In this document: piece after piece, positions 54,416-63,949 of the stretch
How positions within the stretch are numbered: the stretch's first letter is position 1
How the letters are laid out: each line of letters begins with the position of its first letter
Source: Pseudoips prasinana
Taxonomy: Eukaryota > Arthropoda > Insecta > Lepidoptera > Nolidae
Direction: 5' to 3'
Assembly: GCA_951640165.1 (NCBI GenBank)
Contig: OX621247.1
Coordinates: forward strand, 20,372,001-20,436,000
Length of the DNA: 64,000 nucleotides
Position numbers and translations under genes: made by a program
The notes under the pieces: model-generated
Told to the model about the DNA's origin: nothing
Seen by the model: the letters and a program-made list of their open reading frames with translations, nothing else
Databases searched by the model: none

Positions 54416-55690
54416 CTACACTACCTTGAGGTCCTCGGTGACCCAGTGGCCCAAATACTTGAATTGCTCAACTTTATTTAGAGCTGTATCACCAAGAGTG
54501 AAATTCGGAACAAATGTGTACCGCTTATTATCCGGCCTGAAAATCATGATTTCACTCTTTTTTGCATTGTATTTGAGCCCATGAGCCACCGCGTAGGACT
54601 CACAGACCTTAAGGAGCCTTCGTAAGGCACCACTCGATGGGCTCAACAGCACCGTATCGTCTGCGTAGGTGATGTTATTCACGCACACTCCGTCTATATG
54701 ACATCCTATCCCAGTGCTGCTGAGCTCACCGATCAGTCGGTTAACGTACAGGTTGAATAGCATGGGAGAGGTCAACCCCCCCTGCCTCACCCCGCATTCC
54801 AACCTATACTCCCCCGAGAGAGCGCCTGCCCATCTTACAAAATTCTTTTGGTTTTTATACCAATGCATAAATAACAAGATAATTTCCCTAGGTAGACAAG
54901 TTTCATCCCTTAATTTACCCCATAGAATATCGTACGATACAAGATCGAACGCTTTCGATAAATCGAGGTAGCATGCATAAACTGGGGTCTTTCTACTAGT
55001 ATAATACTGTACAGTCTGCTTGAGGCATAGGACGGCACTCTCGGTGGAAAGCCCGGGCCTGAAACCGAATTGCGCGTCGTTTAGCGAGACATGCTTATCC
55101 AGGTGCTGACCAAGCAGACTGTCCAGCACTTTGGCGACTACTGTAGCTAGAGAGATCGGTCTATAGTTGTTTACATCTGATGCATCACCAGTTTTATTTT
55201 TGATGATTGGTACAACTATAGTGCGCATAAGGTTATCGGGTAGATGCGAGTGGCCTAAACACAGGGTAAAAAACATAGAAAGCACTCTGGGTAGGTGTAC
55301 ACCTGCGTTCTGCAGGTGCTCGATGCTAAGGCTGTCGTGACCCGGGGATTTACCCCTCACCATTCCTCTGATCACCGCACTCACTTCCTTTGTAGTAAAA
55401 ATAACACTACGCTCACTACCTGCCTCAGCATCGGGCTCCTGCCGCGCTGGCCCCAGAGGCGAGTCCACCCGGAAATGGTGGGAGAACATAGTGGCGATCT
55501 CACTAGGCTCGTACACTCCCGCCACGCTGACGGGAAGACCCGGCTTATGATTCATTTTATTTGTGTTTTTCCAGAACTGACCGAATTTCTTGTTTGAGTG
55601 AAGTTCAGCAATAATATTCATTTTTATTTGTTGTTGATTATCCTGGCACCACTTTAATTTTAACTTAAAAGCGCGCCTCGTTTCACACAT
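54416..55690 (-). pseudogene. LINE copy 2: reverse transcriptase
   Basis: 424 codons with complete RT landmarks: GKSPGHDSLSIEHLQNAGVH, NYRPISLATVVAKVLDSLLG, FGFRPGLSTESAVLCL, CYLDLSKAFDLV, GVRQGGLTSPMLFNLYVN and ITYADDTVLLSPS (catalytic DD). Thumb FKYLGHWVTEDLK is at the end. It is in the same frame as the endonuclease, from which it is split by the stop in the fold-back insertion. Its first Met is therefore not the native start. Confidence 0.88.
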
Positions 55691-55721
55691 ATCATTATAA
55701 AGACGGCCAGTCCTGGGCCTG

Positions 55722-55773
55722 GGCTATGTTTTCAGGCTTGGGTGTATGAACACCCAAGCCTGAAAACATAGCC
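55722..55773. repeat. fold-back insertion inside LINE ORF2
   Basis: 24-base arms GGCTATGTTTTCAGGCTTGG(GTGT) and the exact complement, spacer ATGA. The right arm (55750-55773) is native LINE coding sequence (LCFQAWV); the left arm is its inverted copy and does not exist in copy 1 of the LINE. It adds codons that include a TAG stop at 55724-55726. Confidence 0.9.
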
Positions 55774-56806
55774 GAGCCCTCTCATGAGCACCGCGGACGT
55801 GCCTATTCCATCCGGTAATGTATTTACCTCTACGCTTTTCAGTAATATTGTAGCTACATATAGCGGCCTCCGATAGTATACAAATAATCTCGTCATACAT
55901 GCTATCTAACAGGATTTTATGACTTTTGTTACAACACATATTATCCGAGCAGCTTCTTAATTGTGAAGGAATATCAATGTTACGAAGTCTAGAGTGACAT
56001 ACATTTTTATATTTTGATATCTGGGTCGAGTCGCGTTCACCCCAGACTATTCTATTTATACACACAGTAGGTATACAAATCTTAGGCTTTAGTAAATTTA
56101 AATTACATTTTATAGACACAGGGTAATGATCCGACCAGTAAGTATTATATAACACTGAGGCCGCGGACACAGTTTGCCGCGCGGCACTAGTCACAAGACA
56201 GTGGTCGAGCCAGCGACAACAGCCATGCGCATCACTGACAAACGTATGACTGTCCGACGGCATCAGTTCTAGGTCTACACAGGACCACGATTGTTCCGCA
56301 CAAAAAGCTAAGAGTTCAGTATAAAATGACTCACCGGGGTGCGCATTGTAGTCCCCTAACATAAACACCGACTCCACACTGTGAGTGTCAATTATGGCTG
56401 TCATTTCACTGAGACACTCTGTGAATTCCACTAAATTTTCATTGGATTCAGTAGGCATATACACAGAAAATATCAATATGGAACGATCACTGAGCTCGAT
56501 ATTTATCGCGGCGAGACGCACACTATTGCACTTCACTACGGTTACCGTTGGAAACGCAGCCTTTCTCCACAGTAGGGCTACTCCGCCGTGGGGCCTACAG
56601 CGTAAGACCCCTGCCGCTATATCCACTGCAGAGGTGCCCGTGGAGGCGAAGTCGTCATCTATCGCGGCCAGGTATCCGAGGTCGTGCGGCATTAGCCACG
56701 TCTCTTGCAGCGCCACGACATCAGCCGAGCGACAAAGCTGACGCACACATTCCACTGATCTCATCACGTTTTTACAGTTAAAACTAATCAAGTTGATGTT
56801 ATTCAT
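55724..56806 (-). pseudogene. LINE copy 2: AP endonuclease
   Basis: 360 codons from ATG at 56806. APE-type endonuclease landmarks: LISFNCKNVMRS (N), VVALQETWLMP (E), GGVALLWRK, FSVYMPTESNENL, VFMLGDYNAHPGES (D.N), WLDHCLVTS and YWSDHYPVSIKC (DH). All catalytic positions seem present. It nicks the target DNA in target-primed reverse transcription. The start overlaps the ORF1 stop as ATGA (56803-56806), suggesting termination-reinitiation. The frame ends prematurely in the fold-back. Confidence 0.88.
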
Positions 56807-58190
56807 AAATTAGAACTGTCAGTTTTCTCGCTAATCACACGGACATTGTCTTTGTCACGTCTGATAATGTTTATAAATCGACGATAGGCTACCCCCTTTG
56901 GCCAGAAGTCGTCACTCATGAAATTTACTAGCGAACGTTTAGGAACGAATATTTTGTATGATTCATAATCCTTCGCTAACTTTGAGTCCATTTTTTCAAT
57001 TTTAACATCGATGTTAGTCTTCTTCACTATGTAGGTACGGATGTCACACACGGTCCGCCCTTCGCCACATTATAAATGTACATGGGAACCTTAGTTTCCG
57101 CTGCCATAAAATTACTTCCAGGCTCAGGAATCGCTTTGCTTCGCTTCCCAACGAAGCGATTACGTAATCTTTTGTTTTGAACACGAACCCACTGATCACT
57201 TGGGGATTGTGTCTTCCAATTCCCTTCTCGAACAATCTCCGCCAACGATTTTTGCTTAGGTGCGATAGGACCAGATCCATTTTTGTCGAGTGGTGGTGAT
57301 AGCGAAGCAGTACAGGCAGACGGAGGCAACGGGAAGGGGGGCAGGGGACCCCGCCCGACGGCCGCCGCGGGTGACGGCGGTGGCGATGCCCCACTCGCCG
57401 CACCGTGCACCGCCGGGGGTACGGGCGCGGACTGCGCGTGAGGAGCCGCGAGCGACTCGATCAGCTGATCCGTGACGTGCGTCATCGTCGCCGCGTCCCG
57501 TAGTTCGACGGTCGGATCGTATTGCTTACTCTGCCGCGATGCTTCACTACTACCCTCCGATATTGGATCAATGTTAATACCGGGTTTTCGTGTAGATTCT
57601 AACAAAGTTTTATGTTGATAACATTCACTCATGCCTTCATTACACTCAAGCGGCAATTCCAATGGACCACTATCGCATTCATAGCTTGCGAGGCTTGCGA
57701 CATGTGTACCTCTTCTGGTGTTTACGTTGCGCCATCCTGATGACTCATGCTGCACCTCACTTCTCAACTGGTCCATCTGCTTAACTGTAGCATAATCTTC
57801 TTTCATCATGTCGAGATCTTGCCGTAGCTTAACAATGTCTTTCAATAGCCTCGTCACGTCGACATGATCGAACAAAACCGGGGGTAACTTCTCAAGGTCG
57901 CGGGCCACGAAGACTGGGATATCCTCGGGGTCAGTATTGCGAATAAGACAGATGATGTCGTCTATGTCTCGAATATTCTTCCCCGCCTTCCTCCGCGTTA
58001 TCTTACGTTTTGTTGTCGGCAAGGATTCGAATAACAAATTCTTCGCCGCTACAATTTCACTTTCTGAGAAAGCGCTCGCACAGATTCTGCTTAAACTTTC
58101 ATCGTCCATCACAGATATTTTATTGTGGACGAAAGCCAGAACTTCGTTAATAACTACATTGCAATTTGCACATTTAACCACAGAGGACAT
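56803..58190 (-). pseudogene. LINE copy 2: ORF1 protein, one 2-bp frameshift
   Basis: Starts at ATG 58190 with MSSVVKCANCNVVINEVLAF: a CxxC pair, then a conserved helical N-terminal domain (RICASAFSESEIVAAKNLLF ... FVARDLEKLPPVLFDHVDVT), a likely coiled coil (LLKDIVKLRQDLDMMKEDYA), a Pro/Ala-rich linker (about residues 255-310) and a C-terminal block. The long frame runs to 57027; the last ~80 codons (56803-57051) are in another frame. The shift maps to GTGTGTG near 57040-57046, where one GT unit too many explains it. ORF1 proteins of this type bind and chaperone the element's RNA. Confidence 0.85.
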
Positions 58191-58240
58191 TTTAAATTCC
58201 CCGAATACCCACCGTCACGCACAATAAACAAGCCTAGTTA

Positions 58241-59504
58241 CCTAAAATAATCTATAAAATGGGTATTGCAGTTTATTAAAATAAATAATTAGTCTATTCC
58301 ATACACCAGTAGGTATTTAAAATATCTATTTACGTGGTGTACAAGGTTCAATAAAAAGAAATGTCTCCATCTACCAATAAATAAGATAGTGCCAATAAAA
58401 TGAGTGGTCAGATGGATATTACCGGAATAGAAAATAACATTTTGTCATTGAGCTGGGTGTTGGACATTAATTGCTTTGAATAACTTAGAAAATGAAATAG
58501 TAGTCTTTTGAATTCTAATAGCCTCCCATCTAATTATCCCAATGAAAATTCTGTTATTTTATGGGTTCTTTATTGAAATTTAAATAAGTAGTGACTAAAA
58601 AATATTACTAGTGGAGACTGCGGAATACTGGTTATTCTGAAGTTATCATGTTGACCATGCAAACGATATTATTTCTGATTAGATTAAAAGAATCCATCGA
58701 TAGAGTTGTTCTAAAATAACATTCTATGATATTGCATTTCACAAAGCACCTGTAATTGGCCATTCTGGCTGTGCCAGGATCAGTGAGCATACTCATAACT
58801 TAATTTGCTTCATGGCTTTTATATTTGTGGGCCCATTGTAGCTTTCTAAAATAATAACTTAATTCACAAATTTGATTTGTAGTGTCACTGGTTTGGTTAG
58901 TTTGATTAATCTTAAGGTTATTATCTTAACCTTATGGCTAACCTGATTAAAATTAAAGAAATGAAGAAACATTTCTCATTGATGTCAATTAGCGTATCAA
59001 GTAGAGTTTTAGGGTGTTGCAGAGATGTTTTTATATAAATATCTCAAAAACATTTTATATTCCGCCTAGGTACTTCGGGACGAAGTACATGTCAAAATGG
59101 CCGTGTGACATTCAGTTTAATAATTAATAGTGTACATAATTAGAATAAAAGAATGGGGTCCACTATAGCTTCGTCTATTTTACTGTATTACGATCTTGGA
59201 TCTCATTTGAGTGACAAATCATAAAAAAAAAGAAAAAAAATCGCTTACATTTATTTGGATGGAATATTTAGTACATAGTTTTTCCATACAAGTGCTATTA
59301 AGTAGTATCACTATGGAATCGGTCATTATTGATAAAATAAACTTTAGTTGGTAATTACATGGGTGTAGTATATTTTAAAATGCATATATGGTATTGTTGC
59401 CTATTGGTGTTCTTAAAAACATTACCTTGCTTGTACAAAGTTAAATTCGTTTAAATGACAAAGATTTTAATCTTTTTAATTCTATGCCGTGACTTAGTGC
59501 TGAT
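58241..59504 (+). other. LTR element interior, non-coding
   Basis: No coding frame of note. ACTTCGGGACGAAGTACATG and TCAAAATGGCCGTGTGACA at 59072-59110 look like a diverged copy of the sequence just before and at the start of the right LTR (ACTTCGTGGACGAAGTATTG, TCAGTATGGCCGTGTTAG). Confidence 0.45.
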
Positions 59505-60187
59505 TTGTCTCATCAACAGCGGATGAAAGGAATCGGCATGTCAATGTTACAGTCTCTGTTATAATCCGCTAGTCGGTCAATTACTTGGTGTCAATATTGA
59601 CAAAGATTTGTAGATCTTACACGTTTGGTGTTGGTCAGTTGAGAGACCAATTTGGGAATTAAACTCTAACCGCTGGTCGGCCTTCTATTTGGTGTCAGTT
59701 ATCTCACCAGCAGCGGGTGAACGTTTCTGACATGTCTATGTAGTTGGCAGTTAGAGTCAATAACCGCTGGTCGGCCTTCTATTTGGTGTCAGTTATCTCA
59801 CCAGCAGCGGGTGAATGTTTCTGATATGTCTATGTAGCGTTTGGTGTTGGTCAGTTGAGAGACCATCATTGAGAATTAAACTCTAACCGCTGGTCGGCCT
59901 TCTATTTGGTGTCAGTTATCTCACCAGCAGCGGGTGAACGTTTCTGACATGTCTATGTAACTACATCAGAAAACTGCCAACTGGCAGTTAGAGTCAATAA
60001 CCGCTGGTCGGCCTTCTATTTGGTGTCAGATATGTCACCAGCAGCGGGTGAATGTTTCTGATATGTCTATGTAGTTGGCAGTTAAGAGTAAATAACCGCT
60101 GGTCGGCCTTCTATTTGGTGTCGGATATCTCACCAGCAGCGGGTGAACGTTTCTGACATGTCTATGTAGTTGGCAGTTAGAGTCAAT
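59505..60187 (+). repeat. minisatellite of about 95-bp units
   Basis: Units beginning CCGCTGGTCGGCCTTCTATT at 59670, 59764, 59887, 60001 and 60096 and running through TCACCAGCAGCGGGTGAACG and TTTCTGACATGTCTATGTAG to TTGGCAGTTAGAGTCAAT. Spacing is 94, 123, 114 and 95 bases; the longer ones carry extra blocks such as GTGTTGGTCAGTTGAGAGAC. Degenerate units precede the array from about 59505. It is within the LTR element. Confidence 0.9.
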
Positions 60188-60454
60188 TATAATTATATAA
60201 GTAATTAAAAATAATTATCTGAACTAAAATTGACATAAATGGTAACATTGGTATTTTTTATGGTATATCAATATTAAAATTCAAAAATCATTAATTCCTT
60301 AAAATTTTGCCTTTGTGTGGATGCGTTATGTGTGATGACTTGGAGCGACTTGATCCCTGGCCCATTCGTCACAAAAATGGTCATGACTTTTGTAATGTGC
60401 TGCTGCACAAATTTGACTTAAATAATTCTTTTGAACTTATTCGTGGATGTTTCT
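60188..60454 (+). other. LTR element interior, possible coding scrap
   Basis: A frame from about 60307 reads LPLCGCVMCDDLERLDPWPI and RHKNGHDFCNVLLHKFDL, lacks an ATG at its start and has no family I recognise. Could be a trace of a lost protein of the LTR element. Confidence 0.35.
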
Positions 60455-60733
60455 ATAATAATAATCATCATCATCATCATCATCATTACAGCTTAAATAA
60501 GTCCACTGCTGGACAAGCCTCCCTCAAGAATCATCTTGAGGGGATATGCCATAATCGCCACGCTTGGCAGGCGGATTGGCGATCGCAGTATGATGGTCGT
60601 AGTACTCAGAAGGAAGCTGCTTCCCGTCCTCTGGTAGATATTCCCTCGGGTCGACTTCTACGCCCCCCACGGGATGAGATGGGGTGATGATATTCTGATT
60701 CGGATATTTGTCGCCGTCACCACACAGCAGATA
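60455..60733 (-). mobile_element. repeat family C, full-length copy
   Basis: (ATC)n, TCCACTGCTGGACAAGCC, GGGGATATGCCATAATCGCC, CGCTTGGCAGGCGG, CCCTCGGGTCGACTTCTACG, CACGGGATGAGATGGGGTGA and GCCGTCACCACACAGCAG. It includes a short extra segment before the last block. Nested in the LTR element. Confidence 0.8.
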
Positions 60734-61500
60734 AAGAATTATAATAATAATAATTCTTTATTTTGCTTAAAATGTAGGTCATTACAATATGTGATGTTAG
60801 AAGTAATGAAAGATGCCGAGTACATTCTGCCAATTTGGCATGCAAACATTGCAATGACTTTAAACTAAAATACAACTAAATAGGGAATCAATTAAATTAC
60901 CAAATTAAATTTCTCTCCAATTAAATTAAATTACAAAACTATAATTCGAATGAACCATTTAAGTAATCCGTAACTGAATAGTAGCACCTTTCTAGTAATA
61001 GAGTAATCAGTCTATTCTTAAATATGTTATATGGTTGTTGTTTGATTACTGGTGGAATTTTGTTGTAGATTAATGGTGCCATACCAAATATACTTTATTT
61101 TTTAAAGAGGGAGATTTTATGATTTCCTGTGCTTAACATATTTTTATATTGAGACCTTTGAGTTAAGTTTCGCTTTCGGGTTTCATTTAACGTTGGAAAT
61201 AGGATTATATTACTTTTAACAAATTTGGCTACTTTTAATATGTAAAGACTCCAAAAAATTTACAAATTATGAGCTTTGAAAATAGGTACACAGCGGTAAC
61301 TATCAGTAACTCTTAAGTTTAAATATTGCTGTTGTGCATCGTTATTGGGCTTTGAAAATACTTTCTCATTCACTACAGTTGCCCCAAAAATTTATTCCAA
61401 AACTTAGGACCGATACTCCTAGACCGTGATATATAGAGTAAGTGCTGTTTTGTTATTTGATTTATTGGTGAAATTTACTAAGGTTTTTACAAATAGTTCT
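60734..61500 (-). pseudogene. LINE 3' end, C-terminus of a different RT family
   Basis: On the minus strand there is an (ATT)n tail at the low-coordinate end, preceded by coding remnants: FPTLNETRKRNLTQRSQYK, MLSTGNHKISLFKK then a stop, MAPLIYNKIPPVIKQ, NIFKNRLITLLLERCYYSVT and a terminal stop. The NTR...L......K.S....AP.IYN.IP...K......FK..L...LL...YYS pattern is the C-terminal tail of CR1-like LINEs. Further upstream GPKFWN-type traces reach about 61440. Decayed. Confidence 0.65.
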
Positions 61501-61829
61501 TCAATATGACTGTGAAGTTTGTGACAGAACCATGTAACATAAGGTTATGGTTATATCTAACGTAATTGATGATTTGTCATTATCAAGTGTGTAATAATTA
61601 ATAGTATAGTAATTAAAGATAGTAAATATAACTTCCATTGACTCTCACTCTATCTCATTTTACATACAAGCTATTTTTTTTGGATTCATTTGTGAAAACA
61701 TATAATTGGTAATTGGTTGTTTTAACCTGTTTCTTATCATAAGTTGTTAATACTGTTTGTTTTCAAAATTAAATAAGATATAATAAAATAAAATAATACT
61801 TCGTGGACGAAGTATTGTCAGTATGGCCG
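61501..61829 (+). other. end of LTR element interior
   Basis: AT-rich, then CTTCGTGGACGAAG (a small hairpin) and TATTGTCAGTATGGCCG just before the right LTR. No classical purine-only tract is visible. Confidence 0.45.
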
Positions 61830-62051
61830 TGTTAGCTTGGAATCGATATAATAAGTATATAACTATATATATTACATGTTAGTAGATAAAATAATAGTAG
61901 ATTTATAATTAAATACGGTATTAATAAAACAGCGGTAGCCTAACCTTTTTGTGGCGACGGGCGGGTGTACGTCATACTTGTTTGTCGCATAAACACGTTT
62001 CAGTTGTTTGTCGTCTATTATAAAAGGTGTGTCCCGAGCGGTATGAGAATC

Positions 62052-62154
62052 GCTAGGTCGGTTAGAGCCCACGCTCACCCCTACTGCCCGGTGAAGCAGT
62101 AAAAGCCGTAAGGCTAACTGCACGCGTCACGATAAAAAAAAAAAAAAAAAAAAA
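62052..62154 (+). mobile_element. 103-bp poly(A) retroposon with target duplication
   Basis: GCTAGGTCGGTTAGAGCCC ... GTAAAAGCCGTAAGGCTAAC ... CACGCGTCACGAT followed by about 21 A. Flanked by GGTATGAGAATC (62040-62051 and 62155-62166). The left LTR has this 12-mer only once. It is either a very short SINE or a severely 5'-truncated LINE; no tRNA or 5S boxes are seen. Confidence 0.88.
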
Positions 62155-62358
62155 GGTATGAGAATCATTATTGTTCGAGACGTAGACCGGAGCGGAGCTC
62201 TCGGTGGTTGGAGGGACGATTCAGTTTGAACAAATATAAATTAATAGTTATGCTATTTGTGTCGATTCTATTGGAACTGCCGTACTGAACAGACAGTGTG
62301 ATTCAAAGCTAAGTAAACTTTGTATTATGTTTATGTCACAATGTGGTTTGTTTTATTA

Positions 62359-63640
62359 GGTCTTTACCTATGAAATTGCCGTTCTGCAGTACTGGCCATT
62401 TCAAATCAAAATAATTTTTGTTTGGCTAAGAATTCTAATTTCAAATTAATTTTATTTTAAAAACATGGATTCTTTTTTCCAAAAGTAGTCATTTCTTTAT
62501 TGATTAGTGTTACATTTTCATCGCATTTCAATCTTTTTCGTCATCATGGATACGTTAAAAATTCGAGTAATTATGGAATATGAGTACCGTCGTGGCAGCA
62601 ACGCGGCACAAGCGGCACGCAACATCAACGACGTTTACGGAGCTAACACTACAAACCAACGCACCACCTGTTATTGGTTTGCTCGCTTCCGTTCTGGAAA
62701 TTTCGACCTGAAAAATGAACCTCGCGGTCGTCCGAAGACTTTGGTCGACAATGACGAATTAAAGGCGGTTGTGGAAGCTGATGATACACAATCTACGGCT
62801 GAATTAGCAGCAGCTTTCGACGTTAGCGTCAAAACAATATTGGTCCATTTGCGTCAAATTGGCAAGGTAAAAAAGCTTGACAAATGGGTGCCCCACGAAC
62901 TCAATGATCGCCAGCGCGAAGTACGCGTCGAGACGTGCCTTGCACTGCTCAACAGACACACAAATGAAGGAATTTTGAACCGCATTGTTACCTGCGATGA
63001 AAAATGGATTCTGTTTGATAACCGCAAGCGCTCAGCAAGTTGGTTGGATCCTGGTTCAGCACCTAAACAATGCCCTAAACGAAAACTTACCCCTAGAAAA
63101 GTGATGGTCACTGTTTGGTGGTCTAGCGCCGGTGTGATTCATCACAGCTTCTTACCAAACGGGGTGAGCATTACTGCAGATGTGTACTGTGAAGAACTGA
63201 GCACAATGATGGAGAAGCTGGCGCATCTCCAACCAGCATTGGTCAATCGCTCGTCTCCGCTGCTCCTGCACGACAACGCGCGACCTCATACTGCACAGCA
63301 GACGGTCTCCAAGTTGCAAGAACTGGGGTTGGAAGCTCTCCGTCATCCGCCCTACTCACCAGACCTTGCGCCTACAGACTACTACTTTTTCCAGAATTTG
63401 GATAACTTCTTGGCGGGAAAAAAATTCAATACCCGAGAGGCAGTACAAAATGCCTTTGAAGAATTTGTTGCCTCCCGTCCAGCTGATTTCTTTAAGAAGG
63501 GCATCAATAAACTGCCACTGCGATGGCAAAGATGCATTGATTGCATGGGTGATTACTTCGATTAATACAAATAAAAAAATTCATGAAAAAAATTCGTTTA
63601 AATTTTTTCATACAAAACGGCAATTTCATAGGTAAAGACC
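62359..63640 (+). mobile_element. mariner transposon, structurally complete
   Basis: 1,282 bp flanked by TA. Inverted ends GGTCTTTACCTATGAAATTG(CCGTT) match at both sides with one mismatch in about 28 bases. It encodes an uninterrupted transposase. The left LTR shows the unoccupied site apart from a short TTA-repeat difference. Length and structure are those of a full-length mariner. Confidence 0.95.
62546..63565 (+). CDS. mariner transposase, uninterrupted
   Basis: 339 codons from ATG at 62546 (upstream in-frame codons lack an ATG). N-terminal helix-turn-helix DNA-binding region, linker WVPHEL (115-120), catalytic D151 (VTCDEKWILFDN), D243 (LLHDNARPHTA) and D278 (YSPDLAPTDYYFF). There are 34 residues between the last two, the D,D34D signature of mariner proper. 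Cuts and joins DNA at TA. Sequence style suggests the cecropia subfamily, but this is a by-eye guess. No stop or frameshift, so it may still be functional. Confidence 0.95.
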   Translation: MDTLKIRVIMEYEYRRGSNAAQAARNINDVYGANTTNQRTTCYWFARFRSGNFDLKNEPRGRPKTLVDNDELKAVVEADDTQSTAELAAAFDVSVKTILVHLRQIGKVKKLDKWVPHELNDRQREVRVETCLALLNRHTNEGILNRIVTCDEKWILFDNRKRSASWLDPGSAPKQCPKRKLTPRKVMVTVWWSSAGVIHHSFLPNGVSITADVYCEELSTMMEKLAHLQPALVNRSSPLLLHDNARPHTAQQTVSKLQELGLEALRHPPYSPDLAPTDYYFFQNLDNFLAGKKFNTREAVQNAFEEFVASRPADFFKKGINKLPLRWQRCIDCMGDYFD

Positions 63641-63886
63641 TATTATTAAATGATATGTTCACCTTGTATTTCTTGGGTTTAAATGATTATTTCCCTATAT
63701 GGTTAATAAATATAATAGATTACCTGACTTTTCATTATATTTATACCTCCATAATACATAAAGTATGATGCTTTGTTGTTGGTTAACGATATAAAGTAAT
63801 CTTATTTATAACAATTTATATTTTAGAGCTTGGCATATCTGACTATATCTATACTTATCTACACATTTATTTAGTATTACCTAACA

Positions 63887-63945
63887 CCCGCATCAAGGTT
63901 CCCGCGCCCCTTGAGAGTTCGTAATAAGTCTTCTTGAGTAGTGAG
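63887..63945 (-). pseudogene. RTE-like LINE 3' end, right half
   Basis: CCCGCATCAAGGTTCCCGCG continues the fragment that stopped at 49638; other copies read GCCCGCATCCAGCG-like sequence here. It becomes unrecognisable after about 63925. Confidence 0.7.
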
Positions 63946-63949
63946 AACG

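Larger units (their letters stand above)
53857..58240 (-). mobile_element. LINE, copy 2 of the two-ORF family, near full length
   Basis: Antisense in the LTR element's interior. From 58240 downwards: short 5' UTR, ORF1, endonuclease, reverse transcriptase, C-terminal region, a 3' UTR of about 140 bases, and an (ATT)n tail at 53850-53868 on the minus strand. Only three clear lesions separate it from a coding element: a 2-bp slip in ORF1 near 57045, a fold-back with a stop at 55722-55773, and an 11-bp filler at about 54411-54421. The 5' boundary is approximate. Confidence 0.88.
49639..63886 (+). mobile_element. large non-autonomous LTR element (LARD-like)
   Basis: Two LTRs in the same orientation (49639-53005 and 61830-63886) that, once later insertions are removed, are about 659 and 658 bp and nearly identical. 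Ends are TGTTAG and CTAACA. CCCG (49635-49638 and 63887-63890) is duplicated outside, and the host RTE-like fragment joins across it. The interior (53006-61829) shows no gag, protease, RT or integrase in any frame; after removing the nested LINEs and repeat C it is roughly 3-4 kb of non-coding DNA with a minisatellite. Mobilisation would need proteins from another element. LTR divergence of a few substitutions and indels implies a fairly recent insertion. Confidence 0.78.
61830..63886 (+). repeat. right (3') LTR with two nested insertions
   Basis: LTR sequence at 61830-62051, 62167-62358 and 63643-63886. TATA box TATAAAA at 62019-62025. Differences from the left LTR that I see: three single-base changes in the first part, one near the end, and a 7-base indel near GGTTAATAAATATA. 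Followed by CCCG (63887-63890). Confidence 0.85.

Noticed and set aside
59670..60187. CRISPR array
   Set aside because: The units are adjacent tandem repeats of about 95 bp with no unique spacers, in an animal genome.
60307..60687. A 126-codon gene
   Set aside because: No ATG at the start; its second half is repeat C translated in an antisense frame (His run from the ATC repeat).
52297..62400. Segmental duplication of host DNA (52556-53005 against 62155-63886)
   Set aside because: The shared sequence has LTR ends, a TATA box and a 4-bp target duplication, so it is an LTR pair.
49639..63886. Two independent solo LTRs
   Set aside because: The duplication CCCG is on the outer flanks only and the RTE-like host fragment resumes after the right LTR, so one insertion explains both.
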